Both the position numbers and the translations under genes were made by a program. A stretch of DNA of 64,000 nt from Rhodococcus sp. HM1 (GTDB lineage Bacteria; Actinomycetota; Actinomycetes; Mycobacteriales; Mycobacteriaceae): assembly GCF_023218075.1 (NCBI RefSeq), contig NZ_JALPTB010000023.1:1-64000 (forward strand), written 5' to 3'. The notes below the pieces were generated by a model that was given only the letters and a program-made list of their open reading frames with translations, was not told the DNA's origin and searched no databases. Of this stretch, positions 1 to 8,084 are shown one piece after another; position 1 is the stretch's first letter, and each line of letters opens with the position of its first letter.

Positions 1-112
1 ACACCGGGACATGCCATCACCCCAGCTCACCGCACACAACAACCCCCCACACCCACCACCAGGCACACACGCCGAGGGACGCACCCAGACCGCGACACCA
101 CCGCCGAACGCA

Positions 113-490
113 TCACGCCCCCACCTCCGCCTCGTCCACCGTCGCGTCGACCACGACCGCACCGCCCAGACGCGCCGTCGTCAGCAACGCCTCCACATGC
201 CCCTCACGCAGGCTCTGTGTCTCCCCCTCGTCGTCCACCGAGGTGAACACCACCGCACCCACATACCGCTGCCAGACGAAGCCGTGGGCCTTCGCAATCA
301 AGGTCGCCACACGATTGACCACCGGCTCCCCGGGGAGGATCGCCGGGGAGGAGCCGATGAACGCGAGCTGATCCTCGTGCAGTTCGGTGCCGGTCAGCGT
401 CGCGATCAGAGCCGACTGGGCAGCCAGGAACTCGGGGGCACCAGCGACAACACAGGTCAGGTCCGCAGCCCCTCCCCCGAATTCAAACAA
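113..490 (-). CDS. hypothetical protein, 125 aa
   Basis: I do not recognise this protein. It reads as an acidic, Ala/Val/Gly-rich polypeptide with normal high-GC codon use. It starts at a TTG (488-490) inside the 3' end of the upstream HEPN gene, overlapping it by 34 bp, so it is probably translationally coupled to it. There are no membrane segments, Cys clusters or catalytic motifs I can name. The position, directly behind an ApeA-like gene on the same strand, suggests a partner or regulator in the same operon, which is inference only. The start is uncertain because no good Shine-Dalgarno sequence precedes the TTG. Bases 1-112 hold nothing I can call. Confidence 0.5.
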   Translation of the reverse strand: MFEFGGGAADLTCVVAGAPEFLAAQSALIATLTGTELHEDQLAFIGSSPAILPGEPVVNRVATLIAKAHGFVWQRYVGAVVFTSVDDEGETQSLREGHVEALLTTARLGGAVVVDATVDEAEVGA

Positions 491-1836
491 CTTCGCACAT
501 TCGCCCGGTACAACCCGTAGCGAGCATCGTTCTCATAACAACGGAGCACCACCTCATCCGGTATCCCGGCCCGCCGCAACAACACCGTCCGCAGCACCCA
601 CGACAACGAATAATCCACTGCTATCAGCAGAAGCATCAGACCGTCGGACGACGCGTCCGAGGTGTACGCCTGATGCGCGAGCTGGTTGCGCGCCGAACAC
701 ACCTGGCCAGGCCAATCCGAGAAATCCGCCACGATCCCGGGGACCGCGCACTCGGCCGACTCCTGCAACTGCTCCAGGCGCCGGCGATACGGAAGCTCAT
801 CAAAATGGCTCAGAGCCTCGTTCAGCGCCTTTTCCGACTCTTCGCGGTCGAACCCCTTCTGCTCCAGCATCTCTGCGCCGGTTGTGCGTGCCGCGCGACG
901 GACACGATCACGCGCATTGCCGCTGAGTCCCGGAAAGCGGGAGGTAACCGGATACAAGCGCCGGTGCAGTCCCTCCGCGAGGGCACACATCGTCAGTGCC
1001 TGTGCCTGGATGGCCCCGCGAACCGGGTCGGCCACCGCGCTCGCCAACCCATCCAAGGACCGGCTCACATCGATCCACGTGGAGAACACCTCCAACGTCA
1101 GCTCCCGGGTGGGGACCACCGCATCGGGATAGGAGCCAGCCGTCCCGGAGTCGATGCTCCTGCCGATCACCGGCAGCCACCACGTGTCCTCGACATTCCG
1201 CTCGTCCGCGACCCGAAATTCGAGCGCGGTGACCTGCAACCGACTTTGTGTGGCCAGCTTCGCCAGTGTCAGCACCGGATCGACAACCAGACGTGCGTAC
1301 TCCCGCCGGGTCAGCGGACTGTGCGCTCGATGTTCGAACCACACCTGCCCATCCTCATCGGCCCACACCCGCAACGAGCCAACCTCGTCACTCACCGCCT
1401 CCTGTCCAGACCGCATCAGGTGAGCCCACCAGTGGGGATCGTCGAGACAGAACCGCACCGCCGAATAGCACTGCTCCCCACCGTCCACATGAGCACCTAC
1501 TACCACCACAGGAGCCCGAAACCACTGCCGCAAAAGAACATCATGGTCAGCCTGAGCGTCCACGACCGTGACCTCGGTCCCGTCATCGAGGACACCATGC
1601 ACCGTCACCGGCTGAAAATCCGCAACGACATCATCCGGATCTCCGCTGGTTGTCACCGCGTACATCCCGTTCGATCCGCGCTGCTCGACGCGAAGCGAAC
1701 GACTGGGCGAAATGGGTCTTTCGACACGCAGCTCGGCCTCCTTGCCGGGGCTTACGTGCAGTTCCCCGCGGCGCTCAGGCAACGGCGTCCCCACCCGCCA
1801 GAACCGCCCCAGCATCACCTCGTCACCTACAGGCAT
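457..1836 (-). CDS. ApeA-like HEPN-domain protein (probable anti-phage RNase)
   Basis: 459 aa. The N-terminal half (about 1-240) is beta-rich and begins with the pattern seen in ApeA N-terminal domains: an early GRFW followed by Pro and a GEL-type strand. The C-terminal domain is helical and carries a canonical HEPN RNase motif, RNQLAH, at residues 383-388 (R-polar-x3-H). ApeA proteins are single-gene anti-phage systems thought to act by RNA cleavage and abortive infection; that role is family knowledge. The length (about 400-480 aa) fits the family. It lies upstream of an overlapping small gene and 48 bp downstream of a second HEPN gene, all on the minus strand, so they may form one defence operon. 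The ATG start at 1836 was chosen because it keeps the GRFW segment; an inner ATG is close to it. Confidence 0.72.
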   Translation of the reverse strand: MPVGDEVMLGRFWRVGTPLPERRGELHVSPGKEAELRVERPISPSRSLRVEQRGSNGMYAVTTSGDPDDVVADFQPVTVHGVLDDGTEVTVVDAQADHDVLLRQWFRAPVVVVGAHVDGGEQCYSAVRFCLDDPHWWAHLMRSGQEAVSDEVGSLRVWADEDGQVWFEHRAHSPLTRREYARLVVDPVLTLAKLATQSRLQVTALEFRVADERNVEDTWWLPVIGRSIDSGTAGSYPDAVVPTRELTLEVFSTWIDVSRSLDGLASAVADPVRGAIQAQALTMCALAEGLHRRLYPVTSRFPGLSGNARDRVRRAARTTGAEMLEQKGFDREESEKALNEALSHFDELPYRRRLEQLQESAECAVPGIVADFSDWPGQVCSARNQLAHQAYTSDASSDGLMLLLIAVDYSLSWVLRTVLLRRAGIPDEVVLRCYENDARYGLYRANVRSCLNSGEGLRT

Positions 1837-1884
1837 CCGGTCCTCCCTTCACACAGCGCCCTGATGCAGGAGACACGTCCTTCC

Positions 1885-2559
1885 TCAAGCCGGTCGGGCC
1901 GCCAGCAACGCCGGCACCGCGCTGCGCTCACGTACCCACCTCGCCACCGTCGGATCGATCCAGGACAACACCTCGAGCAACTCCCCATGCAGACCGGCGA
2001 CGTCCTGACCGGTGCTGGCGACCTGCGCGCCGTGGATCGGCTCGTGATGAGCAATCCGATTCCGCAGCGTGTTGAGATGATCAAGCCGTCGATAGACATC
2101 CTGACGCCGGTTGGGACGCTGATGCGGATACGCATGCCGCACACACGGAGTCCACAACGTGGCCTCATAGGAGCGCGCATGCAGAAAACGCCAGAACCCG
2201 AACATCAACTCCGCCACCACCCGACCCGGCACCTCCGCGCGTCCCCCGCGAGTCGCACGACGCCGCGCCTCGGCAACATCCTTCTGCGACTGCGGCGTCA
2301 ACGGTGCCGTCAGATACCACGGATCGGCACCCCGATTGCGGCGGTTCCACCGATCGAGCTGGGCATGACAGGCATTGCGCAAGACCACCTCGAGGTAACC
2401 GAGATCCTCGAACACCGCCGCACCCAGGCGAGCGTTCCACTCGTACAGATCCAACGCCCGATCAAGATCACCACCGGTCGCCGCGAGATACGACGACAAC
2501 CGCTCCGGCGTCAACAACACACGCATTGCCTGCGTCACGGCCGCGCTGCGGTTGGGCAT
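1885..2559 (-). CDS. Abi-like (AbiD/AbiF-type) HEPN protein
   Basis: 224 aa. The protein matches the Abi-like family layout: an N-terminal segment LTPERLSSYLAATGGD followed by a helical core with LYEWNARLGAAVFEDLGYLE, and a C-terminal HEPN motif RNRIAHHEP at residues 166-174 (R-x4-H), the usual active site of these predicted RNases. Family members cause abortive infection of phage-infected cells. The ATG at 2557-2559 is the natural start; the open frame runs further upstream, but that extension is basic and lacks family character. The gene precedes the ApeA-like gene by 48 bp, so two different HEPN effectors are adjacent. Upstream (2560-2749), GC-rich inverted segments ending in a T-run (around 2594-2638) may be a terminator. 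Confidence 0.75.
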   Translation of the reverse strand: MPNRSAAVTQAMRVLLTPERLSSYLAATGGDLDRALDLYEWNARLGAAVFEDLGYLEVVLRNACHAQLDRWNRRNRGADPWYLTAPLTPQSQKDVAEARRRATRGGRAEVPGRVVAELMFGFWRFLHARSYEATLWTPCVRHAYPHQRPNRRQDVYRRLDHLNTLRNRIAHHEPIHGAQVASTGQDVAGLHGELLEVLSWIDPTVARWVRERSAVPALLAARPA

Positions 2560-2749
2560 ATCCCTCCAGTACCGATATAGTTGACAGCGAAGACCCCGGA
2601 GCGGCCTCTGCACACCACAGTGCACGTCCCCGGGGTTTTGACATTCCACCACCCCGCTCCTCGTGGCCGCTCCCCGGCCACCGTGAGCACAGACCGCCGG
2701 GGTAGAAGACACCTCTCTGTGGTGCAGACCCCATTGCGTATGGGGGTCA

Positions 2750-3871
2750 CTAATCACCGAGGCCGCGAGGCTCGGAGTCACTGGTGATGTGGTCGCCGAA
2801 GAAGTCGCGGCGAGCCCGTGCGAACAACTCGGGATAGTCCATCCCGTACGTCTGCGCGGTGTGCCGCAGCGCCTCGATCGCCGACTCGAGCGGAGTGGCC
2901 TCCGAATACATACTCCGCGCGTACGCCAACAACGCCTCGTACTGCTGAACGAGCTCCGCACTCGCAGGTAGCCCGGACACGAGGGTGAGCCGGATCCGCG
3001 GATCGACATCGATCCGATTGCGGGCGGCGGTGCTGGCGAGGAAGTCCGGATGCACGGGATGTCCGGCATCCATCTCCGCAAGCCGATCACGGAACCACGG
3101 GGACCGTACGAGTCCGGCACGTTCCCACGCCCGGTGCACGCACCAGCGCGCGAAAGCGCGCTGCCGATCGTCGTCGAGCGCTTCGACCCGGTCGATAAGA
3201 TCCCGGTCCAGTCCCGCGACGTGCCGGGCGGCATAGATCGCCTCGAGAGCCGGCGTAAGCGGTTTTCCACCGAAGGTATGCAACACCGCGCGTACGGCCA
3301 AAGCTTCGCGGCTGCGCGGCGCCACGGTGACCACTTCCCCGGAGTCGTCCCGGATGTAGACATACGCCCTCGACGGTTCCGGCCGGTCGACCTGCGGCTG
3401 CGGTGACCACGCGGTGTCGGTCTTACGCAGTGTGCGTACCTGCGCATCCGCGATACGGGTGGTGGTGGGCCACAGGCAGATCAGATAATCCTCGACGATC
3501 TCGTCGACGTCGAGACCGAAATGAGTGTCGCGGCCACGAGCGTGTGCCCGCACCCGATAGGTGCCCGCCGGGACCGGATCGATGGTGGTGCAGACGGTGC
3601 CATCGGCGGCGGAGACGACCATCGCCTGGGTCGCCGAGACGATGGTTTCCTCGACGACCTCCCAGCCTTCTTGCGCAAGATCGGTCGGAGGCCGATCGAG
3701 CAGCTCGACCCTGACTCGGACCGGACCGTAGGCAATGCCGGTGTAGAACCAGACGGCCCCGTCACCAACATCGATCAACGTGCCCTGCGCGAGCGGATCG
3801 AGAGTGTCGACCGTGGGGTCGCCGAAACTGAACTGGTGATGGTCGACCTGGACCACGCCGTCGGACTGCAC
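2750..3871 (-). CDS. conserved actinobacterial hypothetical protein, 373 aa
   Basis: No function is recognised. Residues 1-150 look like a beta-sandwich with a YRVRAHARG strand and an ICLWP motif, as in small ComJ-like or immunity-type proteins of actinobacteria. Residues 190-373 are alpha-helical, with several Trp/Arg-rich helices. There are no membrane segments or signal peptide. The start is a GTG at 3869-3871; the frame stays open further upstream, so the N-terminus is uncertain. It lies between the Abi-like gene and a SUKH-family gene on the same strand, a context typical of toxin-immunity or defence clusters. That association is the only functional hint. Confidence 0.6.
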   Translation of the reverse strand: MQSDGVVQVDHHQFSFGDPTVDTLDPLAQGTLIDVGDGAVWFYTGIAYGPVRVRVELLDRPPTDLAQEGWEVVEETIVSATQAMVVSAADGTVCTTIDPVPAGTYRVRAHARGRDTHFGLDVDEIVEDYLICLWPTTTRIADAQVRTLRKTDTAWSPQPQVDRPEPSRAYVYIRDDSGEVVTVAPRSREALAVRAVLHTFGGKPLTPALEAIYAARHVAGLDRDLIDRVEALDDDRQRAFARWCVHRAWERAGLVRSPWFRDRLAEMDAGHPVHPDFLASTAARNRIDVDPRIRLTLVSGLPASAELVQQYEALLAYARSMYSEATPLESAIEALRHTAQTYGMDYPELFARARRDFFGDHITSDSEPRGLGD

Positions 3872-3970
3872 CGCACGATCATCGCGTACCGGACCCTGCC
3901 ACGCCGGATCCCATACTGCATCGGCGTGGCGGTGAAACCACCACGGAGAATCGCAGCCCTCGAGCCGCTA

Positions 3971-3990
3971 ACTGCTCGTTTCAGAATGAG
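3971..3990. repeat. solo IS5-type terminal repeat
   Basis: The 20 bases beginning ACTGCTCGTTTCAGAATGAG match, with two mismatches, the left end of the IS5 element at 13318 (ACTGACCGTTTCAGAATGAG). As at the two intact ends, it is preceded by the dinucleotide TA. The following sequence has no IS5 homology, so this is either a deletion scar or the left boundary of a composite unit whose right end lies at 6889-6908 in opposite orientation. Confidence 0.5.
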
Positions 3991-4001
3991 GACGGCATCG
4001 T

Positions 4002-4706
4002 TCAGGGCACCGGTTCCCATACCAGCTGATCGTCTTCGATGTACGGCTGATATCTCGCCCATTCGGACATGCGCATCGCCATCGGGGCGTTGCGTTCGAG
4101 GCAGGATGCGAGATTGTCGAGCATCGCGCTGAGCGATCGCCACAGCGGCAGCCGGTGAACCCAGTCCTGGTCCGGCCAGAGGTTGACGCTTGCGTGCAGC
4201 GGGCCGTGCCGGGTGTCGACGAACAGGGTGTCGGCATCCCTGCGGGCGAACGGAATGAACCCGGGCAGCATGACGGCGGTGGGTGAACCCGCCGGTTGTG
4301 CCATCTCCTCGGCGATGTCATCTCCCGCCTCGTGCATCTGCTCCCTGGCCAGGCGTTGCCCCAGTGCGTGTACCTGCACCACTCGCTCGAGCGACAGCAG
4401 CTCGAAACCAGGGGGGAGCAGCAGCATTCCTCGTCGATCATCGGCGTCGGCCACGTGTCGGTACAGCTCACGGACCTCCGCTGGCCACGGGCACGTCGCG
4501 TCCTCGGCAACGGCAACGGCAACGTCCTCGGCGGAGGCACCGACATACTCCACCCGCAGATTCGTCGTCAGTAGCGGGCGCAGTCGATTCCACTGACGCT
4601 CTATGGAGGTGGGTGGAGTCGAGGTCGCCAGCCGGTGCACGTCGTCGCTGTCCGCGGCGGGCAGGATCCGCCGGAGCGTGTGCGGGTCGAGGTCGTGGTG
4701 GCTCAC
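4002..4706 (-). CDS. SMI1/KNR4 (SUKH) family protein
   Basis: 234 aa. The central part has the SUKH signature: a segment WPAEVRELYRHV near residue 85, then LLPPGFELLSLERVV, and later a stretch with DTRHGPLHASVNLWPDQDWV, as expected for this fold. SUKH proteins are mostly immunity proteins for polymorphic toxins, and some occur in defence loci. I see no toxin partner nearby. The start is a GTG at 4704-4706; upstream, an IS5 fragment begins within about 65 bp, so the native promoter may be lost. The gene ends 12 bp from the solo IS5 end at 3971-3990. Confidence 0.65.
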   Translation of the reverse strand: MSHHDLDPHTLRRILPAADSDDVHRLATSTPPTSIERQWNRLRPLLTTNLRVEYVGASAEDVAVAVAEDATCPWPAEVRELYRHVADADDRRGMLLLPPGFELLSLERVVQVHALGQRLAREQMHEAGDDIAEEMAQPAGSPTAVMLPGFIPFARRDADTLFVDTRHGPLHASVNLWPDQDWVHRLPLWRSLSAMLDNLASCLERNAPMAMRMSEWARYQPYIEDDQLVWEPVP

Positions 4707-4769
4707 GACGAGCAGCCTATGGTGTGGGTCGGCGATGTATGCACCATCTACGTCGGGCAGAGTGCCCAT

Positions 4770-6332
4770 GTGGCTGATGATCTTGTTGCTGACGATCTGT
4801 GGGAGCGAATAGCGCCCTTGCTGCCGCCTCGCCCTGCGCGCCGTTCCCGCTTCCCGGGACGCAAACCCATCGACGATCGTGTCGCACTCGGTGGCATCCT
4901 GTTCGTCCTGCGCACCAATGTGAGCTGGCGCGATGTGCCGGCAGAGAAGATCGGATGCAGCGGCATCACCTGCTGGCGCAGGCTGCGGGAATGGACCGAG
5001 GCCGGGGTGTGGCCGCGGCAGGTGCTGGCCGAGGTGTACGACCAGCTCGGCTTCGGGATCGTCGACGATGCGGTGTTCCGCGACCTGGTGATCGCTCGCA
5101 TCGTCGAACCCGGCTCGAAACTCGACGCCGGCCGGGTCCTGCAGGACCTCGGGGCGGACCCGCCGAGCTACGCGACGATCAAACGTCACTTGGGTCAGGT
5201 CATCACCGGAAAGTACCGGGACCGCATCGCCGAGAAATGTTTCGCCCATGCCGCCGAAACCGGTGGCTTGAGCCTGTTGTTGTACGACGTGACGACCTTG
5301 TATTTCGAGGCCGAAAAGGAAGATGAACTGCGGAAAGTCGGATACTCGAAGGAGCGTCGGGTCGACCCGCAGATCGTCGTCGGGTTGCTCGTCGATCGCA
5401 CCGGTTTCCCCCTCGAGATCGGATGCTACGAGGGCAATTCGGCCGAGACCCACACGATCGTGCCGATCGTGCGGCAGTTCCAGGCCCGCCATGACCTCGA
5501 AGGGGTCGAGATGGTCGTCGCCGCCGACGCCGGGATGTTGTCCGCGTCCAATCTCGCAGCACTGGACGAGGCCGGACTCAAGTTCATCGTCGGATCCCGC
5601 GCCACGAAAGCGCCTGGTGATCTCGCCTCCCACTTTCATTGGAACGGCAATGTTTTCACCGATGGGCAGATCATCGACACGATCACGCCACGGCACGGCC
5701 GCTCGGTGGTCAACAACTCTCGCAAGCGCGCCGAACCGGTATGGGATCGGGCGGCGCATCCGAATGCGTGGCGGGCGGTGTGGCAGTACTCGCGCAGCCG
5801 CGCCGCCCGGGACGAGAAGACACTCAACGCGCAGGAAGCCCGCGCCCGGGCCGTGGTCGACGGGGACACCGCACCGAAGTCGACGCGATTCGTGAAGACA
5901 ACTGCGAAAGGCCGGCGACTGGATACTGCGTCGCTCGAACGAGCCCGGATGCTCGTCGGGCTGAAGGGATATGTCACCAATCTTCCTGTCTCGCTGATGG
6001 ACCCGGGAGAAATCATCGGCAAGTATCACGAGTTGTGGCATGTGGAGCAGTCATTTCGGATGTCGAAGACGGATCTGCGGGCACGGCCGATCTTCCACCG
6101 CACCCGCGACGCAATCGAGGCGCACCTGACCGTGGTGTTCACGGCCTTGGCTATCTCACGGGTGGTGCAGGAACGCAGTGGGCTCGCGATCGGCAAGGTC
6201 GTCAAGCTGCTGCGGCCGCTGCGGTCGTCGACCATCGCGATCAACGGAACCCGGCACACGTTCCCGCCGCAGGTCGAGGCCGATATGCAGGTGCTGCTCG
6301 ACCGGATTTCAGGTACCGAAGTCACGCACTAA
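4770..6332 (+). pseudogene. chimeric transposase: IS5 OrfA fused in frame to an N-truncated IS1634 transposase
   Basis: The reading frame (520 codons from a GTG at 4770) is continuous but composite. Residues 1-83 are an IS5/DUF4096 OrfA (VADDLWERIAPLLPPRP, then WRRLREWTEAGVWPR) closely related to the OrfA at 13378-13665. After the shared TGGCCGCGG at 5010-5018 the sequence switches to an IS1634-family transposase (IARIVEPGSKLDAGRVLQDL, YDVTTLYFEAEKEDELRKVG, later LWHVEQSFRMSKTDLRARP). About 105 N-terminal residues present in the relative at 53005-56772 are missing. The DDE core and C-terminus remain, so a hybrid protein could be made, although it would lack the IS1634 N-terminal region. I regard it as a recombination product, probably inactive. 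Confidence 0.75.
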
Positions 6333-6351
6333 CGAAATGAGCCAACTCGGG
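5019..6351 (+). mobile_element. IS1634-family element, 5'-truncated
   Basis: The right terminus TGAGCCAACTCGG (6338-6350) matches the outer end of the complete IS1634-type element at 52975-56884 (TGAGCCAACTCAG). The left terminus and the first third of the element are absent, replaced by IS5 sequence. On its right side the element abuts the interior of an inverted IS5 copy: the IS5 OrfB reading breaks off at 6351, in the codons for LMPLV. This shows the IS1634 entered IS5 DNA and later lost its 5' part. Confidence 0.7.
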
Positions 6352-6908
6352 ACGAGCGGCATCAGTTGAGTGACGTCGTGGCGGTTTCCGCCGGTCAGCG
6401 ACACCGCAAGAGGGGTTCCGTGCCGGTCGACGATCACATGGTGCTTGCTGCCGGTGCGGCCGCGATCGACCGGTGAGGGTCCCGTGTGATCCCCCCTTTG
6501 AGGGCCCGCACGTGCGAGCCGTCGACGGCGACGTCGTCCATCTCGAGCAACCCGGCGGCTCACAGCTCCGCGAGCAGCATCTCGTGCAGCCGCGGCCACA
6601 CCCCGGCCTCGGTCCACTCCCGCAACCTGCGCCAGCAGGTCACTCCGCTGCACCCGATCGTCTCTGCCGGCACATCACGCCAGGCCACGTTGGTGCGCAG
6701 AACGAACATGATGCCGGCCAGGGCGACCCGGTCGTCGACCGGCTTGCGTCCCGGAAACCGGAACCGGCGGGCAGATCTGGGCGGAAGCAGCGGAGCTACA
6801 CGCTCCCACAGATCGTCAGGAACAAGATCAACAGACACTCTCGACACGGTGCCCGAAACCGTCCCGGAATGCCATCTACCACGCCGAACTCATTCTGAAA
6901 CGGTCAGT
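6352..6908 (-). mobile_element. IS5-family (IS427-like) element, 3'-truncated, inverted
   Basis: This minus-strand copy matches the element at 13318 over the stretches I compared. It includes its left end CTCATTCTGAAACGGTCAGT (6889-6908, followed by TA). OrfA is complete (6560-6847). OrfB is cut after the segment GSKHHVIVDRHGTPLAVSLT and the following 20 or so residues, where the IS1634 end begins at 6351. On the other side it lies inside a relic of a related IS5 (6911-7072), so it inserted into an older copy of its own family. Confidence 0.75.
6560..6847 (-). CDS. IS5-family OrfA (DUF4096 part of transposase)
   Basis: 95 aa, identical in sequence to the OrfA at 13378-13665. It carries the N-terminal DNA-binding-type region of IS5/IS427 transposases (DDLWERVAPLLPPRSARR, NVAWRDVPAETIGCSG, WRRLREWTEAGVWPR). 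It ends at the same TGA (HEMLLAEL then stop). The DDE domain of this copy is truncated at 6351, so the element cannot move by itself. Confidence 0.7.
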   Translation of the reverse strand: MSRVSVDLVPDDLWERVAPLLPPRSARRFRFPGRKPVDDRVALAGIMFVLRTNVAWRDVPAETIGCSGVTCWRRLREWTEAGVWPRLHEMLLAEL

Positions 6909-6910
6909 TA

Positions 6911-7334
6911 GACTTACGACAAGTACCGCACCTTGCTGCGCCGGCGCGGGATCACCCCGATGATCGCCCGCCGCGGCGTCGCGCACGGTTCCGGTCTGGG
7001 CAAGGTCCGCTGGGTCGTCGAGCGCACCTTCGCCTGGCTGCACCAGTTCAAACGCCTGCGTGTCCGCTCCGAGGATCCCCGCCGTTTCGAGGAGGGCTTC
7101 CGAGCAGCGATGCGCTCCCTCGCCGACAGCGGGCGCGCCTTGGAGACGAATACTCGCAGGTTGTGGCCGTGGATTCCGCAATGGTGGACCGAGGAAGGCG
7201 GTCGAGCCATCACCTTCGGTAGCGATGCACACGAGCCGGAGGCGGTGGCCGACAACTTTCCCGAAGCTGTAGCGATAGTGGAATTCTTCGGGTTCCGCCC
7301 CGGCCGGCGCGCCGAAGACATCTGGACCCTACAG
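6911..7334 (+). pseudogene. IS5 OrfB C-terminal relic joined to a PHP/histidinol-phosphatase C-terminal relic
   Basis: Positions 6913-7072 encode the end of an IS5 transposase (ITPMIARRGVAHGSGLGKVR, then WVVERTFAWLHQFKRLR), diverged from the copy at 13956-14110. The frame then runs straight into the C-terminal third of a PHP-domain phosphatase: EEGFRAAMRSLADSGRALE, RAITFGSDAHEPEAVADNFP, AVAIVEFFGFRPGRR. GSDAH with a following helix and Gly-Phe is typical of HisK-type histidinol phosphatases. The N-terminal metal-binding motifs are missing, so the enzyme is dead. The junction (about 7072) marks an old IS-linked deletion. Bases 7335-7521 hold no gene. Confidence 0.6.
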
Positions 7335-7521
7335 CGAAGTCTGTCCGTCTCTACGGTCCCGGTATCAGGGGTATCCGGTAGCCACCTTGCAGGTGGAGGA
7401 TCCTGGGGATCTGTCGAGATGTGGCCCGGAGTGACGAGACATGCCCCGATACGTCGACGGATGCAGAGCATGTCGACCGTGCTCGTCTACCCTCAGGTGC
7501 GCCGTATATAGACTTGCCGGT

Positions 7522-7848
7522 ATGTTCTTCGGTCCCCGCAGCGGTATGACCCTGATGTGCTTTCTGCTGTCGTGGGCTGTTGCCGTTGTCTTCTCCGTCG
7601 ATCTCGGATCGGCCGGTCCCACACCGGTGTTGCTGGCAGGGTTCGTGGTCATCCTCGCCGCAGTGGCGGCTGTGCTGGGGACGGGCCGTGCGGACGATGC
7701 GCTGTTCGGATTCGACCGGACCACGCGTGGACCGACCGAGGAAGAACAACGCCGCCGCGGCGAGCTTCGGCGTCACTACCATCCGCTTCGGCCACACGCA
7801 TCCTCGATCAGGTGGGCCTTGCCGAGATCGCCGATCAACTTCCCGTGA
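7522..7848 (+). pseudogene. DUF6412-like small membrane protein, 3' end lost
   Basis: The ATG at 7522 opens a frame with two hydrophobic segments (about residues 8-25 and 38-56) followed by a cytoplasmic stretch with RTTRGPTEEEQRRRG. This is the layout of the roughly 100-aa DUF6412 proteins encoded beside ABC transporter genes in actinobacteria. After about codon 85 the frame loses family character, and a different frame of the same DNA continues as an ABC ATPase fragment. A deletion probably fused the two genes. Membrane location is inferred from the hydrophobic segments. Confidence 0.5.
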
Positions 7849-8084
7849 CGATGTCCAGTGGCCAGCGTCATCGCCTGGCGTTGGGTTCGGCGCTGGTGCG
7901 CCCTCGCACGATAGTGGTGCTCGACGAACCCGAGCAGCACCTCGACGCCGGGGGCCGTGCCTGGCTCGCCGAAGCCATCCGCGCCGAGAAACACGCTGGC
8001 ACTGCGGTGCTGCTGGTCTCCCACGACCACACCCTGGTCGCCGCAGTAGCCGACGAGATCGTCGACGGTGACTCATGGCGCTGA
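7795..8084 (+). pseudogene. ABC transporter ATPase, C-terminal remnant
   Basis: The open frame encodes the second half of an ABC ATPase: a signature-like MSSGQRHRLALGSAL, Walker B TIVVLDEPEQHLD and the H-loop LLVSHDHT, ending at TGA 8082-8084. Walker A and the Q-loop are absent because the 5' half of the gene is deleted and joined to the DUF6412-like gene. The stop overlaps the ATG of the next gene (8075) by 10 bp, which shows the original operon structure: small membrane protein, ATPase, permease. Confidence 0.65.

Noticed and set aside
673-2580. 635-codon plus-strand open frame
   Set aside because: Antisense to the two HEPN genes; the composition is Arg/His/Pro-rich with no recognisable motif.
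1885-3447. 520-codon frame extending the Abi-like gene upstream
   Set aside because: The extension is antisense-like, basic and overlaps the 373-aa gene; the ATG at 2559 starts the family-like part.
4002-6041. Long minus-strand open frame (679 codons) running from the SUKH gene across the transposase
   Set aside because: Only its last 234 codons have protein character (SUKH). The rest is antisense to a clear IS5/IS1634 transposase and reflects high GC content.
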